Positions 1 through 10,680 of a DNA stretch of 28,299 nucleotides are shown here, one piece after another. Where the stretch lies: contig ML991908.1 of the NCBI GenBank assembly GCA_010094025.1, positions 1 through 28,299 of the forward strand, given 5' to 3'. Source of the DNA: Viridothelium virens. Lineage: Eukaryota; Ascomycota; Dothideomycetes; Trypetheliales; Trypetheliaceae. Both the position numbers and the translations under genes were made by a program. The notes under the pieces were generated by a model. That model searched no databases. It saw only the letters and a program-made list of their open reading frames with translations, and had not been told where the DNA came from. Position 1 is the stretch's first letter, and every line of letters begins with the position of its first letter.

Positions 1-199
1 TATAATCCACAAGAGCTAATTCTTGTTGTTTTAACATAAGGAGTTTGCTCTCCTTAATGAACTGCTCCTTACCCCGTGTCGCGCCCCTATGGCGACGCGA
101 CAACATTGTACGGTCAACATTAAAACTTTGAGCAGCTTCAGCGTAATTAACAACCTCCGCAGTTTCTAGAAAAGCAAGAGCTGAAGCAATTGACCCCAT
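1..199 (-). mobile_element. Pogo/Fot1-like transposase, N-terminal part (cut by window edge)
   Basis: Reading leftwards from an ATG at 199, the minus strand stays open to position 1 and encodes a helix-turn-helix region of about 66 residues. It contains an N-Y-A-E-A-A-Q-S-F-N-V-D-R-T stretch followed by L-S-R-R-H-R-G, the typical DNA-binding N-terminus of fungal pogo/Fot1 (Tc1/mariner superfamily) transposases. This domain binds the element's terminal repeats; the DDE catalytic domain would lie outside the window. The visible part has no stop, so this copy may or may not be intact. A second, different copy starts at 28020 on the plus strand and shares the 18-base stretch coding for the L-S-R-R-H region. 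The family call is strong; activity cannot be judged. Confidence 0.85.
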
Positions 200-1255
200 A
201 TTGGTGGAGATAATCAATTTTGAACATGTGTGCGCCGGACGAATTGAGGCGTGCACGGAGGTGGATCGTGCACGGAGTGGTGCGGACTTCTACGGTCTCG
301 TATCGTACCTTCAAATCTCAACTCCAGTCCGCAAAGAACATTCCTGGTTCAGTCGTGGCAGTCAACGTCACGCATTACTAATAGCAATGCACTCAGATCA
401 ATTCACATCTCAGCTATGCGCAATCTGCAAAACCATCAACACTATACGGCTAGGCGGCGAGGCAGCAAAGCAGACAATGGCTGTCGATGCGTTTGGCGTC
501 TTTCAAGTGAGCTGCATCACTACACGCGATCAAAAGTCAACGCGTGGTAGATGGCTTACTGACCTACCTCTCCTGAATAGATGAGCTACGCTACAGACCA
601 TCATGATCCGCCGTATGCTAGGAGAGGCATCTATCCTTCTATCGGAGCAGTATGACTTGAACCAGTTTGTAGTCCTTCAGCCTAGATCACGCAGTTTGTG
701 ATGGAGACTTTCGTATCCGACAAGACATCAGCAATGATCAAATAGACGATCTCCAACTCCATTGGCTGTACTTCGGTTTGCTCTACGAGCTCTCAGAAGA
801 GCCCATTCATTTCGCCCATGGGAGATTTGTGAATTTGGGACACAGTCTTTCGAAGCATTCTGAGGAGGCGTTGGTGGAGAATTTCTCAATATGCATTGCG
901 ATCTCTGCAATCAGCATACGTATACTATACACCGTGGCATTGCAGCTGTTAATCGCGGCTGGGGTCCGTCTCTCGGTCTGCGCGATAATCTTTCCTGCGA
1001 TTTTTGAAGAAGCTGTACCATTTTTGTAGCAATCGATGTCGAGCTTCCTAATCTACTTTCTGGAGATGTTGCAATGACCCTTGGAACACTCATTTTGAAG
1101 TCAATGATGAGAGGGGTTTTCGCGCGCACTGCTCTTCGCGCGATTGGTCAACTGCTAATTTGCACATCATGCAGTACAGCTTCCCCGCTTTCGTCGTCGA
1201 TACTCTCAAACGTCAATTGCTGGGCAACGGAGCGTGTTTGCATGAATTGCAATGA
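200..1255. other. Region without a supportable intact gene
   Basis: This stretch holds the end of the left pogo-like element (to roughly 300) and then DNA in which only short, mutually overlapping open frames exist on both strands. The last part leads into the HET relic and may contain its decayed N-terminus, because the HET reading frame is open from just after a stop at 1253. No RNA gene or clear terminal inverted repeat was recognised. Confidence 0.5.
250..277. repeat. Subterminal direct repeat of the left pogo-like element
   Basis: The 11-base unit CGTGCACGGAG occurs at 250-260 and again at 267-277, just upstream of the left transposase start. On the minus strand the area reads as two CCACC/CCGTGCAC blocks. 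The right-hand copy has a similar arrangement upstream of its own start (27967-27997), so these are probably transposase-binding repeats near the element end. The exact element terminus was not identified. Confidence 0.5.
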
Positions 1256-1830
1256 ATACGCCCATCATTTAATCTTCCGACAGCAGCTTTCTTGAGTGAG
1301 TTAGAATATCCCGAGACTCAAAGAGGCACGCATCTCAAGTGCAGGACGGAGAACAAGTGCATTGCACACAACGTGAATATGAAGGAATATCTAACACAGC
1401 ATTTGGAGAAAGGTTGGATGTGCTATGTCGCGAGTGTCCAGTACCAGGATGTCGTCGACATTTTTTTCAGCGGAGGGGTACCACTGGTCCGGTTCAAACG
1501 AGATGAGCGCACAAACCAGCTAATACTTCACGCCGAGCCTCGTACACCAAGATCTCGGAACGTGGCAGTATCACATGCCTGGTCGGGTGAACTGGGAGAA
1601 CCCCCAAGAAAACAGCCTTCCTCAGCGTCAAATGGAACGTATTGAGGCAGATCTCAGGTTTCTTCCGCTGCCGGCGGAAGACAACGGAGTCCTAAGTTGC
1701 GGCACCTTTTTCGACTTACGTCGCTTGAGTGGGTCTTGAATTTCCGAGGGTCCATCTTTGTCCTGAATGGATACTCTTCGCATTCCCGTCAACACTAAAG
1801 ACGAAGAGCTATGACTCAAGTCAATCAGTC
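1256..1830 (+). pseudogene. Heterokaryon-incompatibility (HET) domain protein, decayed
   Basis: The plus strand encodes a recognisable start of a fungal HET domain (PF06985-like): a cysteine-containing lead-in (C-R-T-E-N-K-C-I-A, about 1342-1368), a G-G-V-P-L-V-R-F stretch, then N-V-A-V-S-H-A-W-S, the signature start of the domain. The frame breaks at a five-C run (1601-1605), where one extra base is the simplest explanation. The +1 frame continues the family pattern (N-S-L-P-Q near 1610, then M-D-T-L-R-I-P near 1767) but carries TGA stops at 1737, 1764 and 1812. HET proteins trigger incompatibility cell death between unlike strains; this copy cannot make a full protein. Family recognition beyond about 1830 is lost. 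The true 5' end is unknown. Confidence 0.75.
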
Positions 1831-1997
1831 ACGACTCTTGATCTGGCAATGTACCGTCAGCCTTGCGAAACGAGCAAGCCTTCAGTCACTTCCACTCTCT
1901 CCATAGAAGCGCAACGTCAACGCGGGTTGCCTTCACCAAATTGGTGATGCGCCTGAACTTCTTAGTTTGTGGTTGCTCATTCGGCATCACCGCACAT

Positions 1998-4378
1998 CTA
2001 GGCAATTGCTTCTGCAAGGGGCTGATAGTCTTCACTCGTCATGTCGTCGGCCGTAAAGACTCCGTTTCCTTCCCTGACAAGTGCGAGTTGTCGCTCTATA
2101 TTCCTTGAGTCAGTCGGCTCAAATGTTAGGAAACACCACAATGGACACCCGGACGGCCACCGAGTCGGTCTCTTCAGCAACATTCCCGGCAAGTTGTCGA
2201 GGGTCCGGGTATCGAATAAATGATCGATGCTGGGAGACCATTGAGAGGCTGGGTTCGCAAAATGCGTAAGCTCCGGAGCCCCAGCTCCCATATTGTTGAC
2301 CAAGGTCTCGATCCTTTCGAGCAGTGGCCTGGACTGACCCCTTTCGTATCGTTCCCATCGAGTGTGTACCCCTCCACGGCCCCGGCCATCGTGTACAAGA
2401 CAGTATGCATCTTGCGAGTTCGCAAACAATGCGGACTGCCTCCCATCGAGTGACTGGAAGGCGTTGGCTGCTATCATCAAGCAATCGCAATCATGAGCTT
2501 TCCAATAGCTCAATGGCAAGGTGGCGCTTTCGCCCGCTTGGGCAGCGATCGCTAGCTGTTGCGCCGCTTCCTGACTACATGTGATAACGGTGTACGACTG
2601 GACCACTTGCCATGTCGCTTCGTCAAAACGACTGCGGCACACGACGAGTGTGGCTATTGGTTCCTCGTCTTCAAATTCCTGATCAGAGCTCTCTGACCTC
2701 CCTTCCCACAAGTCCCTGACCACACGTCGACTAAGTCGCAAGGTATGTACCTCATCGGTCAGAAGCTCAAGCAGCTCCCAAGCTGTTTCCCGGAATCTTT
2801 TATCCCAGGAAGCGCTGCGAAGAAATTCCAGGAGTTCCGCTCCTTCTTCGGGGACCGAGAAGTGTTTCCACTCCATAAGAGGGCTCCTCGCATCAACCAC
2901 CACGATATCATTAGTGTCCTCAGTCGCATCACCGCCTTGGTTGTCTTTGAATGATGAAGATTGATCTCCCACCGAGGTGTCTTCAGCGAAATCGTTAAGG
3001 GATTCATGCATTTGTCCCGCTTCTGGGATCTCGGCATGCTGTGGCAAGGGACTAGGTCTGACTGGCGGCGGTCTGGAGGATCTCAGAGCAAGCGATACTG
3101 CTCGCGAAGAGACTTCACTGCCAGTGTCGTCGCCGGAGGCTGAAAATATAGTCTCAGCCGGTGACACACCCCTGTCCAGAGACGTCACGGCCGTCATACA
3201 CTTCAGCACTGCTTCTCGATACACGTCTCGTGCCCAGAAACAAATCCAATCCATGATCAGCAGCAGTTGCAACGCTTGGTCTTCATCGGCCAGATAACCG
3301 TGCCAACAGTCAACGACTTTCTGTGATAGTCAGTACCACATCTCATAAGCTGTGCGCAACCTACAGTCTCATCGGCGTTGGGCATAGCACAGTATAGACG
3401 CCATTCATCTCCTTGGAATCCAATGAACCAAACCAGCGGATGCAGCAGCTCATTGCCAGAATTCGTCTCGAGGTCTGTCTGTAACTTCAGACACGATCTG
3501 ATAGCCAGTGCCGACTGGCGTTGAATGGCTTCAAACCCGGGGCCGGCCTTTTCAGACTTGGCCTCCACCACCAGGAAAGGGAAGCAAGTAGACCCGTCTG
3601 CGAAAGGACTGCATCTGTCCGATGCTAGCGGGCCTATGTAAGGCACAAATGACGTCGTCATGCTCAATCCAACCACGAAATCGGGCCTTTTATACTTTTG
3701 GTCGACATTCACGTGCTGCAAGCCACTGTCTCGGTGCAATACTCTTTCGTCTGATTTGTTTGAGAAAATCGATGGCCGGTCTGGATCGTGTCTAGCAATA
3801 AGTTCAGTCTCCGAAGCGGCCGTGGGGCACGAGACGATTACATCACAGCACTTGCTCTCTCCATGGCAGTGCACTTGCACAATGATCTGGCTGCGTGCCT
3901 CAGTAGAAGCTCTTGCGCCGCCGTCCTGTCGTTTGGCAATGCAACAAAATCCGGCTTTGACTTGTGCTTATGGCATTTTTGACTGTCAGGCATCAGTACG
4001 CGATCCTCATGAGGCCAAATCCCCTCACCAGACAAATTCGATCCCGTTCAAACGTTCAAAGACCAAGGATGCGACATTGTTGATCCATCCAGCCTCGTTG
4101 TTCCTTTCCTTTTTACACCGGGTCGCGTTGGCTTGGATCTTGCGAGCCAGGAGCTTCCTCCTGCAGGCTCCTTCAACATCAGGGTGATTTGCGTGTGGGT
4201 ATGCCTTAAAGCAGACAGCCTGGATCTCGACAATCTGATCGAGGAGATGCTTGTACGGCTTCGCCCATGTCTGGTCTCGGTTCGATGTTGCAGGATTTAG
4301 GAACAGTACCTTGTACTGATGAACCAATGCCACCAATTGTTCGCTCTCGGTAGTCGCTCGTTCTCTTTTCGGGCCCAT
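1998..4378 (-). CDS. PD-(D/E)XK nuclease-like protein with cysteine knuckle
   Basis: Proposed exons on the minus strand are 4378-4029, 3982-3842, 3791-3365 and 3320-1998, giving 746 residues. The third intron (3321-3364, 44 bp) has GTAGGT, a perfect TACTGAC branch site and CAG; the lengths of the first three exons sum to a multiple of three, as its phase requires. Joining restores C117-x-x-C120 and C152-x-C154, a probable zinc knuckle. The middle carries R-P-D201-F-V-V-G-L and F-L-V-V-E240-A-K242, the D...ExK layout of restriction-endonuclease-like folds, followed by a glutamine-rich helix. Residues after about 310 (D-W-I-C-F-W-A-R-D-V-Y-R) match a pattern I associate with uncharacterised fungal proteins. 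Introns one (46 bp) and two (50 bp, imperfect branch site) are less certain. Nuclease activity is inferred from the motif only. Confidence 0.7.
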
Positions 4379-4394
4379 TTCAATTACGACAAAT

Positions 4395-4415
4395 GTGAGA
4401 AGTGAGAAGTGAGAA
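4395..4415. repeat. Three tandem copies of a 7-base unit
   Basis: The unit GTGAGAA is repeated three times without spacing, 17-37 bases upstream of the start codon of the PD-(D/E)XK gene (minus strand). It is a short tandem repeat in the presumed 5' UTR or promoter; no function is claimed. Confidence 0.8.
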
Positions 4416-4672
4416 GTCGAGTGTCTGAGTATCTCCCCCCAATTTACGGAATCTCAGGCGCTGGCCGTACTTCGCGATCCACTGCACAGCCGGGCGGGAG
4501 TGGAGGGGCTGGGCTGGTTCGCGCGCGCCTCGGAGTAGGAGCAGGCACTGGCGCTAAATCAGGCTACAGTACTCCGTACAGGGGCCTGGTGCATTACTGC
4601 GACAAGCATCCGACGCTCAGGACAGCCCAACCGCCTTAATCAATTACTACTGGACTGCTCTAGAACTTCGTT

Positions 4673-6776
4673 TCATGGCATATTCCTACACAAGACTACT
4701 GCTGGGACGAGGCAGGCAGTGGGCTCGCGCCCACTGCAGCCATCCACAAACCCGCTCATGCCAACGCCGCTGGTCTCATCCAAAATCTCATTGATCCCAG
4801 GCAAGAGCGTCAGACCGACTCGAGACTGACCTTCAGCGTCGCTATGTTTCTGCCCACAGATAGTCATATGCTCGGGGTCGGTTGCCTGCCCTAATGAATA
4901 CCAAGTGCACCGAAATCGCCTTCCTGAGACACGCAATCGACACTGTACCTCCATGCTCTTTGTGAATACTCCTGCCAGCTGCTCTCCGAGGGACGGCTCA
5001 TCGTCGGAAGTTGCAGAAGTGCTATCTGCGATATCTTGTCTCGCCGACAACGGCTCGAATGCTTCCTGCAGCTTCCATCCAAGGTCTGTGGCTTTACCTT
5101 CTAGAAAATGCTTGAACGCTGCTTCGTCGATTATGTCGCGGTGGATATCCAGGTCGATATTGCTTGCGAAATCTGAATCTGCTGCGAGTCAGTCTGAGCA
5201 GACAGGGGCACATATTACAAGCATACCTTTGCAGGCAACATGTGCCAAAGCCTTGGAATACGCAGACGTCGTGCCCGGAGCACAAAATCCCTGGTATCGA
5301 TCTAGCGTCAGCGTAGCTGTGCTTGCTTGGAATACCCATTCGACCAGTGCTGCTGCACTCAACGCTTGGAGAAACTGCTTTTGCGTAATCCCTTGGGAAC
5401 GGAGGAGCTTGAGTGCGCTAGCAACCTCGGCTTTCGATCTTGTACCAGTCGGAACGACACGGTGCATCAGTGGAGTGATGAGACTGCCTGGCTGTGGCGT
5501 AAGTCGTGTCCAGTCGACGTCCGCATCATGTGTGACAAAGATCTCTTCGAGCTTCCTATAAGCTTCTCCCATGCGCTTCGCAACCCACAAAGCCGTCTCA
5601 TTGTCCAGCGAATGCGAGCCAGGCCGCATTAGCCTTGCAATTTCACTTCGATGCGCCAACTTCGACTGTAATTTGTCGACTGTGGACTGCATTTGAACGA
5701 TTTCGTCGACGGTCGTCTGACCACCAGATCTAAGGAGCTCTTCAAGCTTCACAGCCAGAGCATCCTGACTCCTTTTGAACTCTGCACATTCAAGCTCTAC
5801 GGAATGGCATCTCGCTTTCCAGAAATCGATATCCAATGCAAAATTCCTCTTAAGCTCATCAAGATCCCTCTCCAGGCATTTATTCCGCTCCGTCATGGAC
5901 CGTATCGTCGTCAACGGCGCGGCAAGGTTTTCATTGTCAAATTCCCGGTCTTCTTCGATCTCAGAGCTTTGAGGAGACCGGGATCCTAGAGACAGCGTCC
6001 CCGTTGGGATGGAAGCTAAAATGGGGACAGCTGGAGCAACAGAAGCCCGTGGCACTTCAACCGTGACCACCGTTCGCCTGGTGGGACTGCCGAACAACGA
6101 GCGGGTATCTTCGGCTTTGATTGGCCATCCTCGACTGTCGTCAATTGAGGGATTCGTCTCATACTGGAGGTTAGCCTTTCCTTCGGAACCCCATGGACAT
6201 AAGACTGCTCACCTCGCCCACACCGTCTGTGGTGGACCTTCGCCGAGGAGGATGAATGGTGACTCCGTGCGGACCACGACTCCCTCTGGAAAGACCGGTG
6301 GTACTCCTGCTCTCCGATCTCAATCTGCTTGCTAGGCCAGGACTCTCGGTGATCTGCTTAGAGCCACTTCTTAATGTTCTGGAGGAGTGCATATGCGCCA
6401 GCCCTCGCTCTTTTCTGATTTCCGATGTTCTCTTCGCAATCTTCACCTTTTGCCCCTCGTTGAACCAGGTCAGATTACTAGAGCGTTCGATGTAGATCCT
6501 ATCCAGATCTCTTGATCTGTCATCCTGCGGACCGAAAAACTGTCTGAGCCAGTGAAGCTTGCGCATGACCTGGTCGGAAGAGTATCGCCCATTGTGGCAG
6601 CAGAGGCTCAAGTGCTCTGCAGCGCTTTCATTGATCTGAGCTTTCTCAAAACCTTCAGCCCCCGCATAATCGAGAAAGGCAATCAACTCCTCGATCGCTT
6701 CCTCTGGCCACAAACAATGAAGAGGGCGGTCCGGCTTCGGTACTTTCTCCTTTCTTGGTTTCTTTCTCCTGCCCAT
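4673..6776 (-). CDS. Myb/SANT-like and coiled-coil protein, uncharacterised
   Basis: Exons are 6776-6213, 6163-5227 and 5181-4673 on the minus strand, giving 669 residues in a consistent frame. Intron one (6164-6212, 49 bp) has GTGAGC, a GCTAAC branch site and CAG; intron two (5182-5226, 45 bp) has GTATGC, a CTGAC branch site and CAG. The open frame extends upstream of 6776, but the first ATG is there. Residues 1-18 are basic (G-R-R-K-K-P-R-K), a likely nuclear signal. Residues about 20-80 (L-W-P-E-E-A-I-E-E-L-I-A-F-L-D and following helices) resemble Myb/SANT-like DNA-binding regions of fungal proteins. Residues about 278-370 are charged with heptad-like spacing (coiled coil). The C-terminal third has no recognised domain. 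It lies 294 bp upstream of the PD-(D/E)XK gene in the same direction. The Myb/SANT label is a pattern impression. Confidence 0.65.
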
Positions 6777-7264
6777 TTTTCTACCATGCACTTGGAGATG
6801 GAATACGGCGAGAGGGGAAGAAGCGTGCTTTGGAACGACCAAACCCTGTGGGAGGGTTGCGGCTGCCTAGTTGACCTGGCATGGCGCACGCTAGTGTTGC
6901 GAGCGTCTCTCGGCGCCTATCCCGCGACAAGGATGATGGCGCTTATGCAGGGGTTGCGTTGCATCACGCGAGCCCCCCGTTGTTGCCTGGCAAGAACCTG
7001 GGCACAGCCGCCGGGGAAAGGCGTTCAGCGGTCCGTTCCAGCCAGGGGTTCACAGGGTGACAGCCTCCTGCAATAGAAGATGTGCTCAGCCAGTTGGCGG
7101 CGCAGTCCAATTGAGCCTTGCCCCGTCGACGTCCGTTGCTATCCGTACTGGCTGGCTGCAGGCGTTGTGAGGCAGCAGCCTTCCATCAAAATTCGGCATA
7201 ATACTTGCGCTGGTCCTGATCCGTTCGATGTAGCCTCAACTGTGAATTCTCGTGGACGACAACA
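6777..7264. promoter_or_regulatory. Divergent intergenic region between the Myb-like and Hsp70-like genes
   Basis: About 490 bp separate the start of the minus-strand Myb-like gene from the plus-strand Hsp70-like gene, so both promoters must lie here. The region is moderately GC-rich and I see no convincing TATA box or known binding motif. Open frames in it lack ATG starts or overlap each other. Confidence 0.5.
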
Positions 7265-9833
7265 ATGTCGACGGTCAATGTGAATCCTCCAGGACCAATC
7301 TTTCGTCCAATACAGCAGGAACCACGGGTTGTGCCACTCGCAAACACCCATGCTGTGAACAGCACTGCAACTGACACTAACGAGTCTCCAAGCGGCAGAG
7401 CAGAGTTAGATGGCGAACGGGAAGGAGGGACACAACAGCAGCATCCAGAGCCATCCAGTCCCAGATTTATCGTGGCCATCGATTTTGGGACTACTTACTC
7501 CACGGTTGCCTATGTCAAAGTCGAGCCTGGGAGGGACATAAGCGACCTGGGTTGCAATGACATTCGGTGCATCGACAACTACCCGAATGCTGCAGGCGAA
7601 TTCGACCCTAGATTGAATGCGCGATACGAAAACGTACCGACCGAGCTTCTTTACTTCTCCTCGTTGCACAGCGACTCTGATGCCTCCGAATCCGACTCAG
7701 CGCCCATTGAAAATGGTTTCGAGCGGGATCTCGAGTCTCCCACGGGCTCACTTCCGACAAGACTTGAGCGCCGGGGCTGCAAGCGGCCAAGACGCACCCG
7801 GAAACAAACCTGGACACGACAGGGCCACGTTGAGTGGGGATATCAGGTATACCGCACACAGAAACATCCCTATGCAGGCCCCCCGAGGAAGGAGGTCGAG
7901 ATTGTGAGACTGATCAAATTGAGCCTCGGCGATGAACAGGCGGACGAGGCGAACGAGGCGGACGAGGCCAACAAGCAGAGCAGCGGACCTGGTGGTGTGC
8001 CGACGAAACGTTTGAGAGATATACAGCAAGAACTGCGGGACCAGGTGAGCCGTTTGCAGGACCGGAAGGCAGTCAGATGTCGGGACACCATCTTGACTGA
8101 CTATCTTGTTCGACTATTGGACCATGCCAAGACGATCCTGGACGAAAACGAGGGTCTGACAAACGACACACAAATTGAGTACGTCTTATGTGTCCCAGTC
8201 TCTTGGTCGCAGGTTGCTTCTCAAACCATGCACAACGTCATGGCAAAGGCCGTTCGCACATCAGGTCTTGGAACCTTGTTAGGAGATGCCATCATTGCGG
8301 ACCTGTTCATTGTCTCCGAGCCTGAGGCTGCTGCCCAATTCGTGCTCGCGTCACTGGGAGAGAAAGGACGACTGAGGCAGAATCAGACGTTCATTCTGTT
8401 GGATGCAGGTGGCGGCACTGTGGACATCACGACATACAAAGTCACTTCTGACGGAAATGGGCCATTGCGCTTGCAAGGTGAAATGATCCCTGCAGGCGGG
8501 GCTTTTTGCGGGTCTTCCCTGATCAACGAAGCGTACAAGAGGAGACTTCTGGAAAGACTAGACGAAACAGATTTCAAAGGAGGAGCTAACGAAATGCACA
8601 GTGTAATTGCTGGACTCGTCGCAGACTTTGAGTCATCCATAAAGCGTCACATCGACTTCACAAAGGAAAAAACACTCCTGCGCCGCGTGTATTTACGGGA
8701 CCTGAGAAAAAACCCGGAGAGAAATATCAGCAAAGGGTGTCTCAAATTCTCAGAGCAGGAGAACCGCGACATGTTCAAGGATTGTCTCGACGGCGTGAGC
8801 CGGCTGCTCGAATCACAGCTGGATCGTGCGGCGCAGAAAGGCTTAGCAGTGATCGATGTCGTGGTTGTTGGGGGGTTTGGTGAATCGCCCGCGCTGCGCG
8901 CACGCATTAAAGAGGTCGTTGCCCACAGAGCAAATATGGTAGGCGGCAAGATCGGCCTTATCTGGCCTACTCAGTTTCCCATGTCGACCGTAGCCAGAGG
9001 CGCGGTTTTGCGGTCACTCAACAAAGAGAATGGACCCTCACGTATCTCGAGAGCCAGCTATGGCTTTCTACGCGCCGAGCCTTATAAGGAATTCCCAGAA
9101 CACGTCAAAGCTGGCTTGGTGCCTTCGGTCGATAAGGTTGATGGCTTCGAATACGTTAAGGACACAATCCTCTGGGTCATCCAAAAGGTACATTCGCAAA
9201 GATCTTATCCGGCGGAAGCATGAAGCTGATGGCTGACTTCTGGCGTTGCAGGATGACAAGCTTGACACGAGATTCGTATCAGATCCGATCATCTCCTCGC
9301 ACACCTTTGGGAAGAAGGAACCCAAATTTGTGTGTGTCGAGTGTCTTTACGCATCACCCAAACGGCACAGTTCGCACTTCCCGTACAACCACGCAGAGAA
9401 TGCAGGTCTGTCCAACCGACATCTCCTCTTCTCCTCTTCTCTTCCTGCCTCAATTCGTCCAAAGAAAACCTTCACCTTCCGCCCCCTTCCCCCCAAAATC
9501 CTTTTCCACCATCTCTCTCTTTTCACTGGGGCCGTTCTTCACACCGCTAACCAACCCGCAGGAGCAACCCGGCTCGGCAGGATCGAGATTGACATGACCG
9601 AGTTCCGAAAGCAATTGCCCACCAAGGGAAATGCCTACGCCGAAACAGCCGCAAGGATGGCGAAGCGCACGAGCATCGACGTGACCTTTGACCTCGTGAT
9701 TATTGTGGAAGGACATCAGCTGATGTACGAAGTCCGTTGGCCAAGTCGAAGCCAGGCCCACCTGGGTGACGTGCGTATAACGAAAACAGGGTACCTCAGT
9801 CTTGCACCCGGCTTTGCACCAGGCACGGCGTGA
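7265..9833 (+). CDS. Hsp70-like ATPase (HSPA12-type fungal family)
   Basis: Exons 7265-9187, 9252-9405 and 9562-9833 give 782 residues. The ATPase signatures are visible: phosphate-1 A-I-D-F-G-T-T-Y-S-T (71-80), phosphate-2 D-A-G-G-G-T-V-D-I-T-T (380-390) and adenosine-binding V-V-V-G-G-F-G-E-S (533-541). Such proteins bind ATP in an actin/Hsp70 fold; this one has no classical DnaK-type substrate domain, which fits HSPA12-type fungal homologues. The first 67 residues are low-complexity. An insert around 135-250 is charged and contains the near-repeat A-D-E-A-N-E-A-D-E-A-N-K. Intron one (9188-9251) has GTACAT, a GCTGAC branch site and CAG. Intron two (9406-9561, 156 bp) has a weak GTCTGT donor, a GCTAAC branch site and CAG; it is stop-free and a multiple of three. 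The cellular role is unknown. Confidence 0.88.
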
Positions 9834-10203
9834 GATTAGATGAGTGCGTGGTGGAGTCGTCGAAGAGCGAGCTGCCCGTCAGGGTGATGTACAGTAAGAA
9901 TAGTGAGTGGCTCGCATCGTAATCGAAATATCCGCAGACAGCTTGGGTAGATAGCGTCATTTCCACGCGCATACCCCGGTATGCCTGGATGAGACCTGGT
10001 ATGAGTACTCAGGCTCATATCTTTAGGCCTTCTGTGCCCATCCACGTTGGTACCGGCAGTTGATATACTTAATCGTCTAGCAAGTATTACCTGCACATTC
10101 AGTTCCAGGTAGCATGCTTCGCTGAACTATCTCTTGTGGGTGCTAGCGCCACCAGCGCCGCCAGACGCTTTGCGGCTTCCGCTTTACCCTCTCGCTATCG
10201 TAG

Positions 10204-10255
10204 TCCCATTGAAGCCTGATATCTTCCTGAATACCTAGATATCAGGACAATGGGA
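10204..10255. repeat. Long imperfect hairpin
   Basis: TCCCATTG (10204-10211) pairs with CAATGGGA (10248-10255), and CCTGATATCT (10215-10224) pairs perfectly with AGATATCAGG (10237-10246). The inner loop is 12 nt, with a 3-versus-1 base bulge between the two stems, giving 18 paired bases. It lies about 370 bp after the Hsp70-like gene and 430 bp before the MITE. It could be a small foldback or MITE core, or a structured RNA end; no function can be assigned. Confidence 0.85.
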
Positions 10256-10680
10256 AGGCTTTAACTCTAGCGTTTGATAGGCAGAGAGTATGTGTGCTGT
10301 TTACCTTAGAATTTCTAGTAAAATGCGTTGAAAATAGACAGTAAGAAGTCTTCAATTCGTCAAATGCAACCTGACAATCTTGACGGTGCGGCTGAAGCAG
10401 CGAAGACAACCGAAGCGAGGATTCTCGAGCTCTTCACTCTAGAAGGTGTGCTGTACCACAAGACTTGTTCTGCTATGTATATTGATCCAGCTCTCAGAAG
10501 AATCAATACACCTAGACGCAGCAGTGAAGATGAAGAAAGGGACCACCAAATCTGCTGAGGGTCGCTGTGCCGCGAGGTTGCCTAAAAGATGACGTGTTCT
10601 AGCTCAGCTTGAAAGGTCAACGTGAATGATCGAGCTATTTCGTATGGACATCATAGATCATCCTAATTGCCTCTTTAAAC

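Noticed and set aside
201-584. A 127-codon plus-strand open frame next to the left transposase
   Set aside because: It starts inside the pogo-like element end, overlaps another open frame of similar length, and its composition is not protein-like; no family is recognised.
1737-1814. Classical RIP as the cause of the HET stops
   Set aside because: The presumed G-to-A and C-to-T changes are transitions, but the sequence contexts that I can infer are not CpA, so RIP cannot be claimed without an allele comparison.
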